A stretch of DNA of 64,000 nt from Aquarana catesbeiana (Eukaryota > Chordata > Amphibia > Anura > Ranidae): positions 63,677,685 to 63,741,684 of the forward strand of contig NC_133328.1 in the NCBI RefSeq assembly GCF_042186555.1. Reading direction: 5' to 3'. This document shows, one piece after another, positions 33,766-44,254 of the stretch. How positions within the stretch are numbered: the stretch's first letter is position 1; each line of letters begins with the position of its first letter. Made by a program: the position numbers and the translations under genes. The notes under the pieces were generated by a model. That model saw only the letters and a list, made by a program, of their open reading frames with translations. It had not been told where the DNA came from and did not search any database.

Positions 33766-35648
33766 AGTGGGCCCGCTCAGGCAGACCGTGTGGGGGCCCG
33801 TCTCTTCCACTTTCGGCATGTCTGAGCGGCCTCGATTCACGACTTCTGGACAATCAAGACAGTCTCCTCTGGTCATGCCTGGACCTTTACCGACCCTCCC
33901 AGACTCAGGTGGGTACCCACTACTCTTCCGGCATCAGAAGAAAAAAGGACAATACTTTTAGCCTACAAAGAATCTTTGTTGGCCCAAAGCGCTGTCGTCC
34001 CAGTCCCAGTCAGCCAGCAAGGCATGGGAATGCATTCTCCCCTCTTTCTGGTGGGGCCTGGAGGCCGGTCATAGACCTAACCCATCTAAATCGCTTCATC
34101 AAAAAGGAGAGGTTCAAGATGGAAACACTCTCCACAATTCAACAGTCAGTTCAACCAGGGGACTGGATGGTGTCCATAGACCTCAAGGACGCCTACTTTC
34201 ACGTTCCCATCGCGGAAAACTTTCAACAATTTCTCCGCTTCTCCGTGGGCAACCTTCACTTACAATTTACATGCCTTCCCTTCGGGTTGTCAACTTCTCC
34301 TCGGGTTTTCTCAAAGGTGCTGTTGGCAATAGTAGCTCTCCTGAGAACCAGGGGGATTCGTCTACATCACTACCTGGATGACCTGCTTCTCTTGGCACAA
34401 GACAGGGTGCAACTCATAGCACACAGAGGGCAAGTGATTTCCACACTACAGGAATTCGGATGGATTCTGAACCAGGAGAAGAGCCAGTTAGACCCATCGC
34501 AGTCTCTGGTGTTTTTGGGTGCCCTCTTCGATACGGTCAGAGGCACCATTTCGTTACCGGAAGAGAAGATCTCGACATTCAGAGACAGGATCCACCCAGC
34601 TCTTTCTACTCCTCATCTTCACGCTCTCCAATGCCTGAGGATCATTGGCACTATGGTGGCGGCGATTCCGATGGTGAGGTGGGCCCAATGGAGAATGAGG
34701 CCTTTTCAGAAGGGCTTCCTTCACCAGTGGAAGGGCAGCAAGACCCAGCTGATTCGGATTACTGCATCCATGAGGCACTCTCTCCTATGGTGGCTCCAAC
34801 GGGAGAACCTCTCCAACTGCCATTCTATCCTTCCCATTGCTTGGGTGACTATAACAACAGACGCCAGCAACAGGGGCTGGGGTGCCCACTGTCTGGCGGA
34901 AGTGGCTCAGGGCACTTGGGAATTCCCCTCCAGAAGGATAGTGTCAAACATCCTGGAGCTGAGAGCAGCCTTCCAGGCACTTCTGGCATTTCGGCATCTC
35001 ATTCAAGGCTCCTCGGTCCTACTCAGACTGGACAATACCACAGCAGTGGCATACATAAGAAGGCAAGGAGGGACTCGAAGTCTCTCCTTACTACAAGAGG
35101 TAGAGCCAATTATGTCCTGGGCCCAGAAAAACCTGAAGGATCTGACAGCGACATATGTTCCGGGGGTTCAGAATGTTCAGGCAGACTTTCTTTCTCGGAG
35201 GCTCCTAGACAACAACGAGTGGTCTCTCCACGAAGAAGTATTCAAGTGGATTCTTTCGTTGGGGTTCCTTCCGGAAGTCGACCTGTTCGCCTCCCCCTGC
35301 AACAAAAAGATGGCAAGATACTATTCAAGGTACAGGGACCCTCAAGCGTATGGGGTGGATGCCCTGACGGAGAAATGGTGGTTCAACAGAGCCTATGCCT
35401 TTCCGCCAACTCCGATCATCCTCCAGTTCCTGAAGAGGCTCAGGGCAGAGACAGCAGAGGTGTTAGCAATAATTCCTTATTGGCCCAACAGGCCCTGGTT
35501 CCCTCTCCTGACACTCCTCAGTGTCCGAGATCCGATCCCTCTTCCATCCAGACCAGACCTCCTGTCTCAGGGGTCGAGGCTACACCCTTGCCCGGATCAC
35601 CTACGCCTAAGGGCTTGGCTTTTGAAAGGGGAAGGTTGGAGGCGCTAG
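33766..35648 (+). pseudogene. DIRS reverse transcriptase-RNase H polyprotein (lightly damaged)
   Basis: Copies element RNA into DNA. The N-terminal part lies in another frame (HFRHV, stop TGA 33823-33825, then SIHDFWTIKTVSSG and YKESLLAQSAVVPVPVSQQG). A small deletion near 34048 moves the reading to the long 579-codon frame from 33909. RT motifs: WRPVIDLTHLNRFIKKERFK, SIDLKDAYFHVPI, LPFGLSTSPRVFSK and catalytic YLDD at 34371-34382. RNase H: ITTDASNRGWG, ILELRAAFQALL, LDNTTAVAYI, NVQADFLSR. The final part (EVDLFASPCNKKM, YAFPPTPIILQFLKRL) is the conserved segment between RNase H and the recombinase in DIRS elements. From 33909 the frame is open to 35646-35648. Confidence 0.9.
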
Positions 35649-36631
35649 GCTGCCCGGATGAAGTAATTCCCACTCTCCTTAGTTCAAGAAGGAATAGTAC
35701 TAACCGAGTGTATGAGAGGATCTGGGCGAAATTTAGCAGCCATTTGTCTTCCAGGTCCAGCTCCTGTGATAATCTGGCAATTCAGGACGTTCTAAGTTTT
35801 CTGCAGACGGGTCTGGACATCTCACTATCCGTCAGTTCTCTGCGTGTCCAGGTTTCCGCAATATCAGCTTTCTCCGGAGTCGCATGGGCCAAGCACCCTC
35901 TGGTCCAGCAATTTTTCAAAGGAGCAGTCAGACTTAGGCCACAGAGGAAACCTAGATTCCCTAAATGGGATCTTCCGTTAGTCCTGGATTTCTTTGCTCA
36001 ACTTGACAGATCTCTCTCAGTCAGGGAATTAACCCTCAAGACTTCGTTCCTGATAGCTATAACTTCGGCGAAGAGGGTCTCGGAAATTCAATCCCTGGGG
36101 TCCAAGGAACCATTCATCACCTTTTTTCCGGACAGAGTGGTCCTAATACCAATGCTTGGGACAAATCCCAAAGTTACCTCGGTCTTTCACGAGAACTAGG
36201 ATATCACACTCCCTACCTTCAAATCCACTGGAGGTCCAGATCCACACCCTCTCGATGTAGGAGCTACTCTCAATCAATACCTGGAAGTTACGGCATCTTT
36301 CCGTCAATCTGAATTCCTTTTTGTTCTATTCCATGGGAAAAACAGGGGCTCTAGAGCTTCTGTCAGATCCATCGCGGCTTGGGTGGTTCAAGCCATTCAA
36401 TGGGCTTACAGAGAGAAAGGCTTGGCTCCTCCTGAGGCGGTTACAGCTCACTCTACAAGAAGTCTGCCGACGTCCTGGGCGGCCTCACGTCACGTTGCTC
36501 CTGATGTGATCTGTAGAGCAGCTTCGTGGTCTTCGATTCATACCTTCATGACCCATTATTGTGTTGAGCCAGCAACCTTATCTTCTGTTAAATTTGGTTT
36601 AAAAGTGCTGTCGGCCGACAGTGTTAAATAA
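35570..36631 (+). pseudogene. DIRS tyrosine recombinase with one nonsense codon
   Basis: Integrates the circular DIRS DNA by tyrosine-mediated strand exchange. The frame overlaps the end of the RT frame and runs to the stop at 36629-36631, broken only by TAG 36197-36199; a single C-to-T change from CAG would explain it. The N-terminal core-binding domain includes RRNSTNRVYERIWAKFSSHL. The catalytic domain shows the first Arg in SAKRVSEIQSL, HSTR (His-x-x-Arg) in TAHSTRSLPTSWAA, and a candidate nucleophile Tyr in TFMTHYCVEP. The same frame stays open upstream to 34460, but that part overlaps RT coding sequence and is not recognisable as protein, so I start at about 35570. Confidence 0.88.
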
Positions 36632-36680
36632 ATCTTTTGTTCAGCATTTAGCCCACCCGGGTGTGTATGGCGAGTTATTT

Positions 36681-36777
36681 CCCACACGTTGCTGCCATGG
36701 AGTCTGTCAGGAAAACGGAAAATTCCTATCATAATACTTACCGTAATTTTCCTTTCCTGATGGACTCCATGGCAGCA
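36681..36777 (+). repeat. DIRS internal complementary region
   Basis: 36681-36711 is the exact reverse complement of the left end, including its private CTGTCAGG. 36716-36777 is the reverse complement of the right end, including CCTGATGG and the AT-rich extension. AAAA joins them at 36712-36715. This is the junction template used in DIRS circle formation. Confidence 0.9.
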
Positions 36778-36816
36778 GGAGTTCCCTCCCCGAATGGCTG
36801 AAGTAGGCTAGTTACC

Positions 36817-36963
36817 GAACACGGCCGGGGGCAGGGAGCAAAGATTTATGGGAGTAGTGTCCTATAGGGTAGTAGAGGCGGGACTTAACCCACACGTTGC
36901 TGCCATGGAGTCCATCAGGAAAGGAAAATTACGGTAAGTATTATGATAGGAATTTTCCGTTTT
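36817..36963 (-). repeat. Right inverted terminal repeat of DIRS with extension
   Basis: GAACACGGCCGGGGGCAGGG to CCATCAGGAAAGG mirrors the left ITR. The last ~40 bp (TACGGTAAGTATTATGATAG...TTTTCCGTTT) are not in the left ITR but are in the internal complementary region. Confidence 0.88.
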
Positions 36964-37167
36964 ATTTGAAATTTTTCACATACAAAACCAAACCTCTCAA
37001 TGCACAGGTAAATACAAATTCCATTAACAATTACCTCATGCTACCCAGCATCCCCCCCTCCCCGCCCCCCCCCCCCCCTGTTCCCGCAGAAGGATCCCAT
37101 GGAAACTATTAATGCCTTCATGTGTATCTAACAATTTCCGTCCCGTCCACCCTTTATGTGGTGTTTA
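36964..37167 (-). other. 3' region of the minus-strand L1
   Basis: On the minus strand it ends TATGTGAAAAATTTCAAATA just before the DIRS insertion, and the AATAAA-GTATTT-poly(A) continues beyond the DIRS at 31280-31256. A poly-G run (minus strand) lies at 37050-37080. Confidence 0.7.
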
Positions 37168-40155
37168 TTACCTCCTCCACGAAACGAAATTTTTTAATTG
37201 GATTCCCTCCCCTTTTACCCAATTCCCTCCCACCTCCCTCCTCCCCGGCTCAAAAAACAGATTATCTTTCATGTAAATCAAAGGTGAATTGTGTGTCCAC
37301 TTATTCTGAATGTGTAACAAATCCCAGTGTTTTAAGGTGTTAAATGTCAATACCGCTGTGTTTGTACCCAGTGCTCTATACTTGGGGGGTTCCAAATAAT
37401 CCTTCCCAAGTCAGTGTTGCTCATATAGTGTTCTACGCTCACCCACCTCTTCTCCGAGTCCCTTCTGGACCATTCAATAACCCTAGATAATATAACTGCT
37501 AGATAATACCTCCTAAGGTCGGGTAAGGACAACCCCCCTGTTTTTTTTCCCCCTACTCAAGACTGCGTAGGAGATACGTGTTTTTTTGCCACCCCAGACA
37601 AATTTTACTATCAAACTCCTTAGAGCTCAAAGGTAATATTGAGGGAGTGGTATAGGCAGCATCTGAAACATAAATAATATTTTTGGGGTCAGTATCATCT
37701 TGACCGCATTCACCCGACCAATCCATGAAAGCGGTCTCGAGGATAATCTTCTAGTTTCTTGCCTGATCACGTCCAGCATCGGTATATAATTCTTAAGGTA
37801 TAATTCTTTAAGTGTATTGGAAAGTTTTATCCCCAAGTATTTAATTTCGTTTCTCCAAGGAAATGGAAAAACCTGTGATAAATGGGCTACCTCTTGTTTT
37901 CCTACACTAATATTCAGGATCTCCGACTTCTTCAGATTTATTTTGAAGTTTGATATTTCGCCGTATGTTCTAAGGATTCGGAGTAAATTCGGGAGGGTGA
38001 TTCGAGGATTAGTAATAAAAAAAATTACATCGTCAGCAAATGCTGCTAGCTTATGTTCGTCTATTCCTACCTTCACCCCATTGCAGTCTGGATTGTTGCG
38101 AATAGTGGCCAGCAGAGGTTCTAGGGACAGTACGAACAAAAGAGGAGATAAGGGGCACCCCTGCCTGGTGCCGTTTTCCATCTTAAAAGGTTTTGATAGG
38201 ACCCCTTTGACTCTGACTGAGGCCATAGGGTTACTGTAAAGGGCCTTAACCCACGAAATATACCTGGGGCCCAACCCCATTACTTCTAACGTTTTCATCA
38301 TGAACCCCCAGTCTACCCTGTCGAACGCTTTTTCAGCGTCTACCGACAGGAATAGCGCTGGGGGTCCCTCCCGTTTACTTAGTTCCAACAAGAGCGTTGC
38401 TCGTACCCCATTATCCCTAGTTTGTCTCCCGGGCACAAACCCTGCCTGGTCTGCATGTACAAGAGATGTCATTTTGTCCTTTAACCTGCTCGCCAACACC
38501 TTTGAGTATAGTTTGACATCTGCATTCAGCAGCGAGATGGGCCTATAACTGGAACATAGCTTGTCATTTTTCCCTTCTTTTAATATTAAGGTGATTGACG
38601 CTGTCAACGCCTCTTTACCTATTTCACAGTTAGGGCCCAGCTCGTTCCAAAAATGACAGAGTCTAGGCACTAGGATATGTTTCAATTTATCCAGGTAAAG
38701 TGTAGTGAACCCATCAGGTCCAGGGCTCTTGCCCTTAGGAGACGCTTTTAGAGCTGTCAGAATTTCTTCCTCTCCTATCGGTCTCTCAAGGGCCGTTCTC
38801 TCTTCCTCTGTAAGCACTGGAACCCCTGCCCCTCTCAGAAATTCCTCGACCATCTCCAAATGCGATATGTTACCCCTTCCATTTTGCCCAATAGAGTACA
38901 GCGCCTCGTAAAACTTTTTAAACTCGTTTGCTATCCCTTTACTAGTCCCAATTACCTCCCCTTTTTTGTTATGTATTTTCTCAATATAATTCCTATCTCT
39001 TTTCTTTCTTAATATTCTGGCCAGATGTTTACTTGACTTATTTGCCCACAGGTAATTGTCCTTTGTTATCCTATTTAAAGTTCGCTTACAGTCCTGTTCC
39101 ATAATGTCCTTTAACTCCTCTCTTTTTACTACTAGTTGATGGAATACCTCCTGACTTGCCCCCCTCTGCTTTTTATGGGTCTGTTCCAATACAAAGATTT
39201 CCTCTATCATCCTCTCCCTTACTTCCTTTCTCTTCTTTTTAATTCCCGCTCCTATTGAGATGAAAACCCCTCTAATGTACGCCTTGTGCGCTTCCCATAG
39301 CGTGGAGGGGGGGACTTCTCCTGTGTCATTGACTTTGAAGTAAAAATCAACCTCCTCCTGTATCTTTTCCAATACTTTTGCATCCTTCAGAAGAAATTCA
39401 TCCAACTTCCAAGAAATAGTCCTCTCCACCCTATCAGGGAGCCTCATCCTCATAGTAACCGGAGAGTGGTCTGAGATAGTAGCAATTTCTTTTCCAGTCT
39501 CCTCCACCCATTCCAAGAGACTATGTTCTACAAAGATGTGGTCTAATCTCGAATACGTCCCGTGCACAGGGGAGAAGAAGGTAAAATCTCTGTCCTTGGC
39601 ATGCTGCAGCCGCCATGCGTCAACCAGGCGGCAACTGAAGAGTCGCCGCCCGATTGCACCAGTTGAGACCCTCCCTGCCCCCCCTGCCCGGGACGTACTG
39701 TCGAGTACAGGGTCAAAACAAAAATTAAGATCTCCTGCCAACACCACCTCCCCCTCCTTGAATTTCATCAGCTTACTCAGAACTTGCCCAAAAAAAGATG
39801 TTGGGTTTTTATTTGGGCAATACACATTCGCCAAAGTAAATGCTCTATTTCCAATATTACCCTTAAGAAATATATACCGTCCCTCTGGATCCGACATTCT
39901 GTCTATCAGGGAGAAGTTTAGATTCTTCGAAAAGCCTATTGCCACCCCCTTGGCTCTCCTAATCGGGGAGTCACCATAGTACCATTTCGGCAAACCTGGG
40001 GAAAAGAGTCTTATCCTGGACTCCAACACCAGGTGAGTCTCCTGTAAGAAGACAATATCAGCACCGTAGTGTTGGAGCTCCTTCAGTATTTTGTGTCTTT
40101 TGGTGGGTGAGTTGAGACCTTTTACATTGTATGTTAGAAACTTAAGGTCGATCAT
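37168..40155 (-). pseudogene. L1-group ORF2, endonuclease and RT open, C-terminus shifted and shortened
   Basis: An 842-codon open frame runs from ATG 40155 to a stop at 37627. APE endonuclease: LTYNVKGLNSP, IVFLQETHL, GDLNFCFDP, TYSRLDHIFVE, ISDHSPVTM. Reverse transcriptase: KGKSPGPDGFT, SSYRPISLLNADVKLYSK, DQAGFVPGRQTRDN, SVDAEKAFDRVDW, GTRQGCPLSPLLF, catalytic FADDVIFF. Beyond the stop, shifted frames continue with LSLPDLRRYYLAVILSRV and a further stretch to about 37168. An L1 ORF2 is normally ~1250 residues, so about 250 C-terminal residues, including the zinc-binding segment, are missing. The start fits because the endonuclease begins at residue ~5. Confidence 0.92.
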
Positions 40156-40734
40156 TGCTCAAGATCTAACCCTTCTCACCTTCCCACTGCACTCCCCAGA
40201 TCCACCCCGCAGGAACCCCCTCCCACACCCCCCCCCCCCCACTCACCCCTCCCCTCCCCCACCCACCACCTCCCCTCCTCTGCCCCTCCCCCCACCCTCC
40301 CCCCCCTGGCTGTATCCCAGCCCAAAGCCCGCATGTAGGGGATACTCCTGATCCCATACTGCGCGCTACCATTCCAGGGGTGGAGCTCCAATGGCAGCAC
40401 TTAAAAGCCCTCTCCGAGGGAAAAAAAAAAAAAAAAAGACCCTCGGAGGAGATATATGAGGGCTAGATACCAGCCGCACCTCGACCAAGGGGACCCCCCC
40501 CCACCCACCCGCAGCCTCCTCTTTATATAATGTTCCCAATGTCCAGCAGCCAGAGTCGCGCTTTACTGTAAACCCCACGTGTCCCCTGGGAGTGGGGAGG
40601 AGAGTGAGAGGGAGAGAGAAAGAAAGAAAAGAGAAAAAAAAAAAAAAAACCCTCTCCCCCCCACCCCCCAGGAGACCAAGGTTCGCCTCACACTCTGACA
40701 AAACATATTTTAGAGTTCATTGCCAGTCCCTTCT
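40156..40734 (-). other. L1 inter-ORF spacer, G-rich on the minus strand
   Basis: 579 bp between ORF1 and ORF2. 40195-40310 is almost pure C on the plus strand, i.e. runs of G on the L1 sense strand with G-quadruplex potential. Poly-A (plus) runs occur at 40421-40437 and 40633-40650. Confidence 0.6.
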
Positions 40735-41706
40735 CTATCCCTCAGGCATCGGAATCCCCAGACCAGCACAAAAGTCCCGCATCTCTTCAGGGAATCTCAT
40801 CCTGTGAGATCTCCCCTCTTTAACGACTATCAGTGATGCTGGAAACCCCCAACTGTACTTCAGGTTGGCCCCCCGCAGTTGGTCTAACAGTGGTCTCAAC
40901 CGTCTTCTCCTCGCCAGTGTGCCCGCTGAAATGTCTGCGAATATCTGTAAGTTTTTATTTTCAAAACAAACTGGGGGTGCCCCCCTAAGATTCCTCCATA
41001 TTTTTTCTTTATCCGTATAAGAATGAAACTTCACGATTACATCTCTGGGGATATCATGGTTTAAATTAGGGGGTTTCCTCACCCTATGGACCCGATCTAT
41101 TCTCAGCTCCTCCTCCTCCCTTCTGCCTAGAATAGGGTTGAATATCTTTCTCATTATGACCCCCAAGTCCTCGTTTAAATGTTCCGGAATGGATCTAATG
41201 CGCAAATTTTGTCGCCTGCTCTGGTTCTCCTGCTCTTCTATTTTAAATTCCATCATGCGATTTTCAATTTGCATCTTGCTTATTTGCTCTTTAAGGTCCA
41301 AAATCTCTTTAGCATGTTTTTCTGACACTTCCTCCACCTCTTCTACTCTGTGCAGTAACTGGCCCATGTCTGTGCGCACGCTCATGATTTCCGATTTTAT
41401 AACATTTTCGAGTTTTGTGAACATTTCCAGCATTTCCATTCTACTCAAGCCGGGCTCCATATTTCTTAGCTCTTCCGGGGGACAGCCCACTCCAGCTCCT
41501 TCCAGGTCTAATTCCTCATTGTTCCTATCCCCCTGTCCCCCCTTCTGTTTCTGCTGATCTTTTTTTTTTTCCTTTGTTCCTGCTTGTTTCATTTCCAGGC
41601 CAGGACTTTTTAAATTTGCTTCTTTGAGATACCTTTGAATAGAGCTAGAATTGAGACTATCTCTTGAATTTTTAGTCTCTGTGGTTCTTTGGGACCGCCC
41701 TCTCAT
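40735..41706 (-). CDS. L1-group ORF1 protein, intact, 323 aa
   Basis: RNA-binding chaperone of the L1 particle. Open from ATG 41706 to the stop at 40735-40737. A charged N-terminus rich in Lys/Gln (residues 1-75) is followed by a strong coiled coil (~80-160: VEEVEEVSEKHAKEILDLKE, KMQIENRMMEFKIEEQENQS). An RRM-like domain follows (SRRQNLRIRSIPE, IDRVHRVRKPPN, IPRDVIVKFHSYTDKEKIW) and then the C-terminal domain (RRLRPLLDQLRGANLKYSWG). The arrangement parallels the plus-strand L1 ORF1 at 20525-21658, but the sequences differ enough to be separate subfamilies. The coding potential is unbroken. Confidence 0.9.
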   Translation of the reverse strand: MRGRSQRTTETKNSRDSLNSSSIQRYLKEANLKSPGLEMKQAGTKEKKKDQQKQKGGQGDRNNEELDLEGAGVGCPPEELRNMEPGLSRMEMLEMFTKLENVIKSEIMSVRTDMGQLLHRVEEVEEVSEKHAKEILDLKEQISKMQIENRMMEFKIEEQENQSRRQNLRIRSIPEHLNEDLGVIMRKIFNPILGRREEEELRIDRVHRVRKPPNLNHDIPRDVIVKFHSYTDKEKIWRNLRGAPPVCFENKNLQIFADISAGTLARRRRLRPLLDQLRGANLKYSWGFPASLIVVKEGRSHRMRFPEEMRDFCAGLGIPMPEG

Positions 41707-42740
41707 AGTTCAGCTGCTGCCAGCCGTACCTGCAGACAAGACTTTACGATTCTCAGCGCTTCACCTCCGCCTCTGACTATATTGCACGCCCCCACACTCC
41801 AATGCGTCCCCGCTGTGTGAATAGTACAACAAAGTCCATACGCATAACCTCCTCACCCTCCTCGACTCTTAATGCCTTTATTGCCCACCTTTATTCTGTT
41901 TCGACTTTAAGCTCTTGTATCTTGTTGTTTTGCACATATACTGCCCAACAGCTAGGGTCACGCTTGTTATCTTAATAGTCTCTTGCAGTGCACCTCGTCA
42001 GTAGCAGGGGACCAGACCAAGGGGAGAAATAGTCTCGCTAATCCCCCTTTTTTTTTTTTTTTGAAGTCTATACACCGGGGCACACTGCCAGTCCTTATAC
42101 GGCTTTATGTTTAGGAAAGGAAATTCTCATACCTTTGCTTCTGCTGACTTTCCATCCTACAGTACTGCACCTCTCCTGCTGCCTTGTTTTCCATCCTCAA
42201 TCCATGTCCATGATACCAATGCTGGTGCAGAGAGAGGAGGGTAGAGGACAGACTGGTGGGACCGATGAAAGAAGCGACAAACCAGGACTGCTCAGCAAGA
42301 TCAGGGCTGCTAGATGGAACCTTTTCACCGCTCTGGACTCCAACTCCTCACCTCCTCCGTTACTGCGGCTCCACTTTCCTTGGTTTGTCGTGTTGACAAC
42401 TCTGGTCTCCTGGTCTGCTGGCGTACTGGCTCTACAGCTGACCGAGGGCGGGGCGGTACTTATCTCCGACTGCCGCTTATGGCTGCTTGTGGCTGCGGGG
42501 CGCGGGAGGGGGATGCCGCCTCACGGAAGATACTATGTCTCGGCTCCAGATCTGACACGCTGCGGTCTCTCACCCCGCTCGTGTCGTTCACCTTCCCGTG
42601 GCGGCTCGCATCGTACCCTCACCTCAGCGCTGCCTTCAGGCCCCTCCCCCTATACGGACGTCCTGCGTCACGTCCTCATCACCGTCCGATTTACACTCCT
42701 CCCGCCCATAGACACACTCCTAAACCTTGTGGACCGAGAT
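41707..42740 (-). promoter_or_regulatory. 5' UTR of the minus-strand L1
   Basis: About 1.0 kb upstream of ORF1 on the minus strand, ending at the target duplication. The distal ~450 bp (42280-42740) are GC-rich with CpGs; frames there in either direction lack protein similarity. Promoter role inferred from position. Confidence 0.5.
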
Positions 42741-42756
42741 CGCATTAAGGACTCCT
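42741..42756 (+). repeat. Target-site duplication at the 5' side of the minus-strand L1
   Basis: CGCATTAAGGACTCCT, identical to 31240-31255. Confidence 0.88.
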
Positions 42757-43102
42757 AACCCCTTTACATGCCACATTTTGCATGTCATTTTTTTGGGGGG
42801 GGGGGGCAGTTTTGACAGGTAACTAGCTCCCACTTCAGCCCACACCACCTAGGCTACTCCTCCTCTACCCCTCCCTCCCTGCAATCTTCTGGGACATGTC
42901 ACAGGCCCCAGAAGATTTCTCAGCCATTCAGGACAGGGCAGGGTGACTCACGTATGCGCAGTGCTCACCTGGCTGTGAAGCCTCAAGCTGTCACAGCCGA
43001 GCTCCCACACTAGTGATGCCAGCACAGAGGAAGGGCGGGGGAGAGAACTGAGGGTTCGGGCGGCCCCATCGCTGGATCATGGGACAGGTGAGTGTGTGTT
43101 TA

Positions 43103-44038
43103 TTAACCACTTGCCAACCAGCCACCGTCATTATACTGCGGCAGGTCGGCACAATCCCGTGAGCCGTCTTAGCTATACGTTGGCTCCTTTAAGTGGGATA
43201 GCAGGTGATGACTGCTGGCCACGAGCGATCGCGGGCACGAGAGGCAGAACAGGGATGTGTGTGTGTGTGTAAACACACACACACATCCCTGTTCTGTTCT
43301 GAGAGGATATGCAGATCGTGAGTTCCTAATAGCTAGGAACCACGATCTGTCATCTCCTATAGTCAGTCCCCTCCACCTACAGTTAGAACACAGTCAGGGA
43401 ACACAGTTAACACCTTGATCGCCCCCTAGTGTTAACCCCTTCCCTGCCAGTGACATTTATACAGTAATCAGTGCATTTTTATAGCACTGATCGCTGTATA
43501 ATTGTCAGTCGTCCCAGAAATGTGTCAAAAGTGTCCGATGTGTCCGCTATAATGTCGCAGTCACGATAAAAATCACAGATCGCCGCCATTACTAATAAAA
43601 TAAATAATAATAAAAATGCCATACATCTATCCCCTATTTTGTAGATGCTATAACTTTTACGCAAACCAATCAATATACGCTTATTGTGATTTTTATTACC
43701 AGAAATATGTAGAAGAATACATATCGGCCTAAACTAAGGAAAAAATTTGCTTTTTTTAAAAAAAAATTGGGGATATATTTATTATAGCAAAAAGTACAAA
43801 ATATTGTGTTTTTTTCAAAATTGTCGCACTTTTTTTGTTTATAGCACAAAAAATAAAAAACACAGAGATGATCAAATACTACCAAAAGAAAGCTTTATTT
43901 GTGGGAAAAAAAGGACGCCAATTTTGTTTGGCTACAGCGTTGCATGACCGCGCAATTGTCAGTTAAATATGCAGTGCCATATCGCAAAAAGTGCTCTGGT
44001 CATTGAGCAGCCAAATCTTCCGGGGCTGAAATGGTTAA
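43103..44038 (+). repeat. TTAACCACTT-family element
   Basis: TTAACCACTTGCCAACC at the left and CGGGGCTGAAATGGTTAA at the right, both with TTAA. The interior holds CATGACCGCGCAATTGTCAG and AAAGAAAGCTTTATTTGTGGG, shared with the copies ending at 53676 and 57155. It is inserted in the right part of the outer MITE. Confidence 0.78.
43248..43294. repeat. (GT)n hairpin
   Basis: GAACAGGGATGTGTGTGTGT faces its exact inverse ACACACACATCCCTGTTC across AAA, a perfect stem-loop within the TTAA element. Confidence 0.8.
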
Positions 44039-44254
44039 AAGTCAGCAGCTACACTTTTTGTAGCTGCTGACTTTTAATAAACTGAAAAACTAGTGGAACT
44101 CCGCTTTTAAGGATTTTACCAGTGGTTTGGAGACACTGAAACTATATGGATTTTACTTTTATAATGTTTTGATTGTTTTCTTTTTTTCTGAATTATTGCA
44201 TTGTGGTGTTATTAGTACAAGTTGTGTTACATCATTATACATGTAAATATTAGG

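Larger units (their letters stand above)
31281..36963 (+). mobile_element. DIRS-type tyrosine-recombinase retrotransposon
   Basis: DIRS elements replicate through a circular DNA and integrate with a tyrosine recombinase instead of a DDE integrase. This copy has inverted terminal repeats (31281-31386 and 36817-36963), an internal complementary region (36681-36777), a gag-like frame, RT-RNase H and recombinase, in family order. At about 5.7 kb it is full length. Lesions: TGA 33823-33825 and a frameshift near 34048 at the start of the RT frame, and TAG 36197-36199 in the recombinase. It looks young, with few lesions, and it is the innermost and latest insertion of the stack. Confidence 0.94.
31256..42740 (-). 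mobile_element. L1-group LINE (minus strand) interrupted by a DIRS element
   Basis: Defined by the 16-bp duplication at 31240-31255 and 42741-42756. Read on the minus strand: 5' UTR (42740-41707), ORF1 (41706-40735), spacer, ORF2 (40155 down to about 37168), a short 3' region, then CAAATAAAGTATTT and a poly(A) tail, seen as the T-run at 31256-31270. The DIRS element at 31281-36963 splits the AATAAA-GTATTT junction. Without it the L1 is about 5.8 kb. Confidence 0.9.
31211..44105. mobile_element. Outer MITE (AGCGGAGTTCCAC family) containing nested insertions
   Basis: The left end AGCGGAGTTCCACC at 31211 and the inverted right end GTGGAACTCCGCT at 44093-44105 belong to one small element. Its left part (31211-31255) is separated from its right part (from 42757) by the L1 insertion, and a TTAA element sits in the right part. 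Without insertions it would be only about 0.45 kb. The flank TTAA is visible only on the right (CGCTTTTAA). Confidence 0.65.

Noticed and set aside
42135..42758. 207-codon plus-strand frame
   Set aside because: Antisense to the CpG-rich 5' UTR of the minus-strand L1; no protein features.
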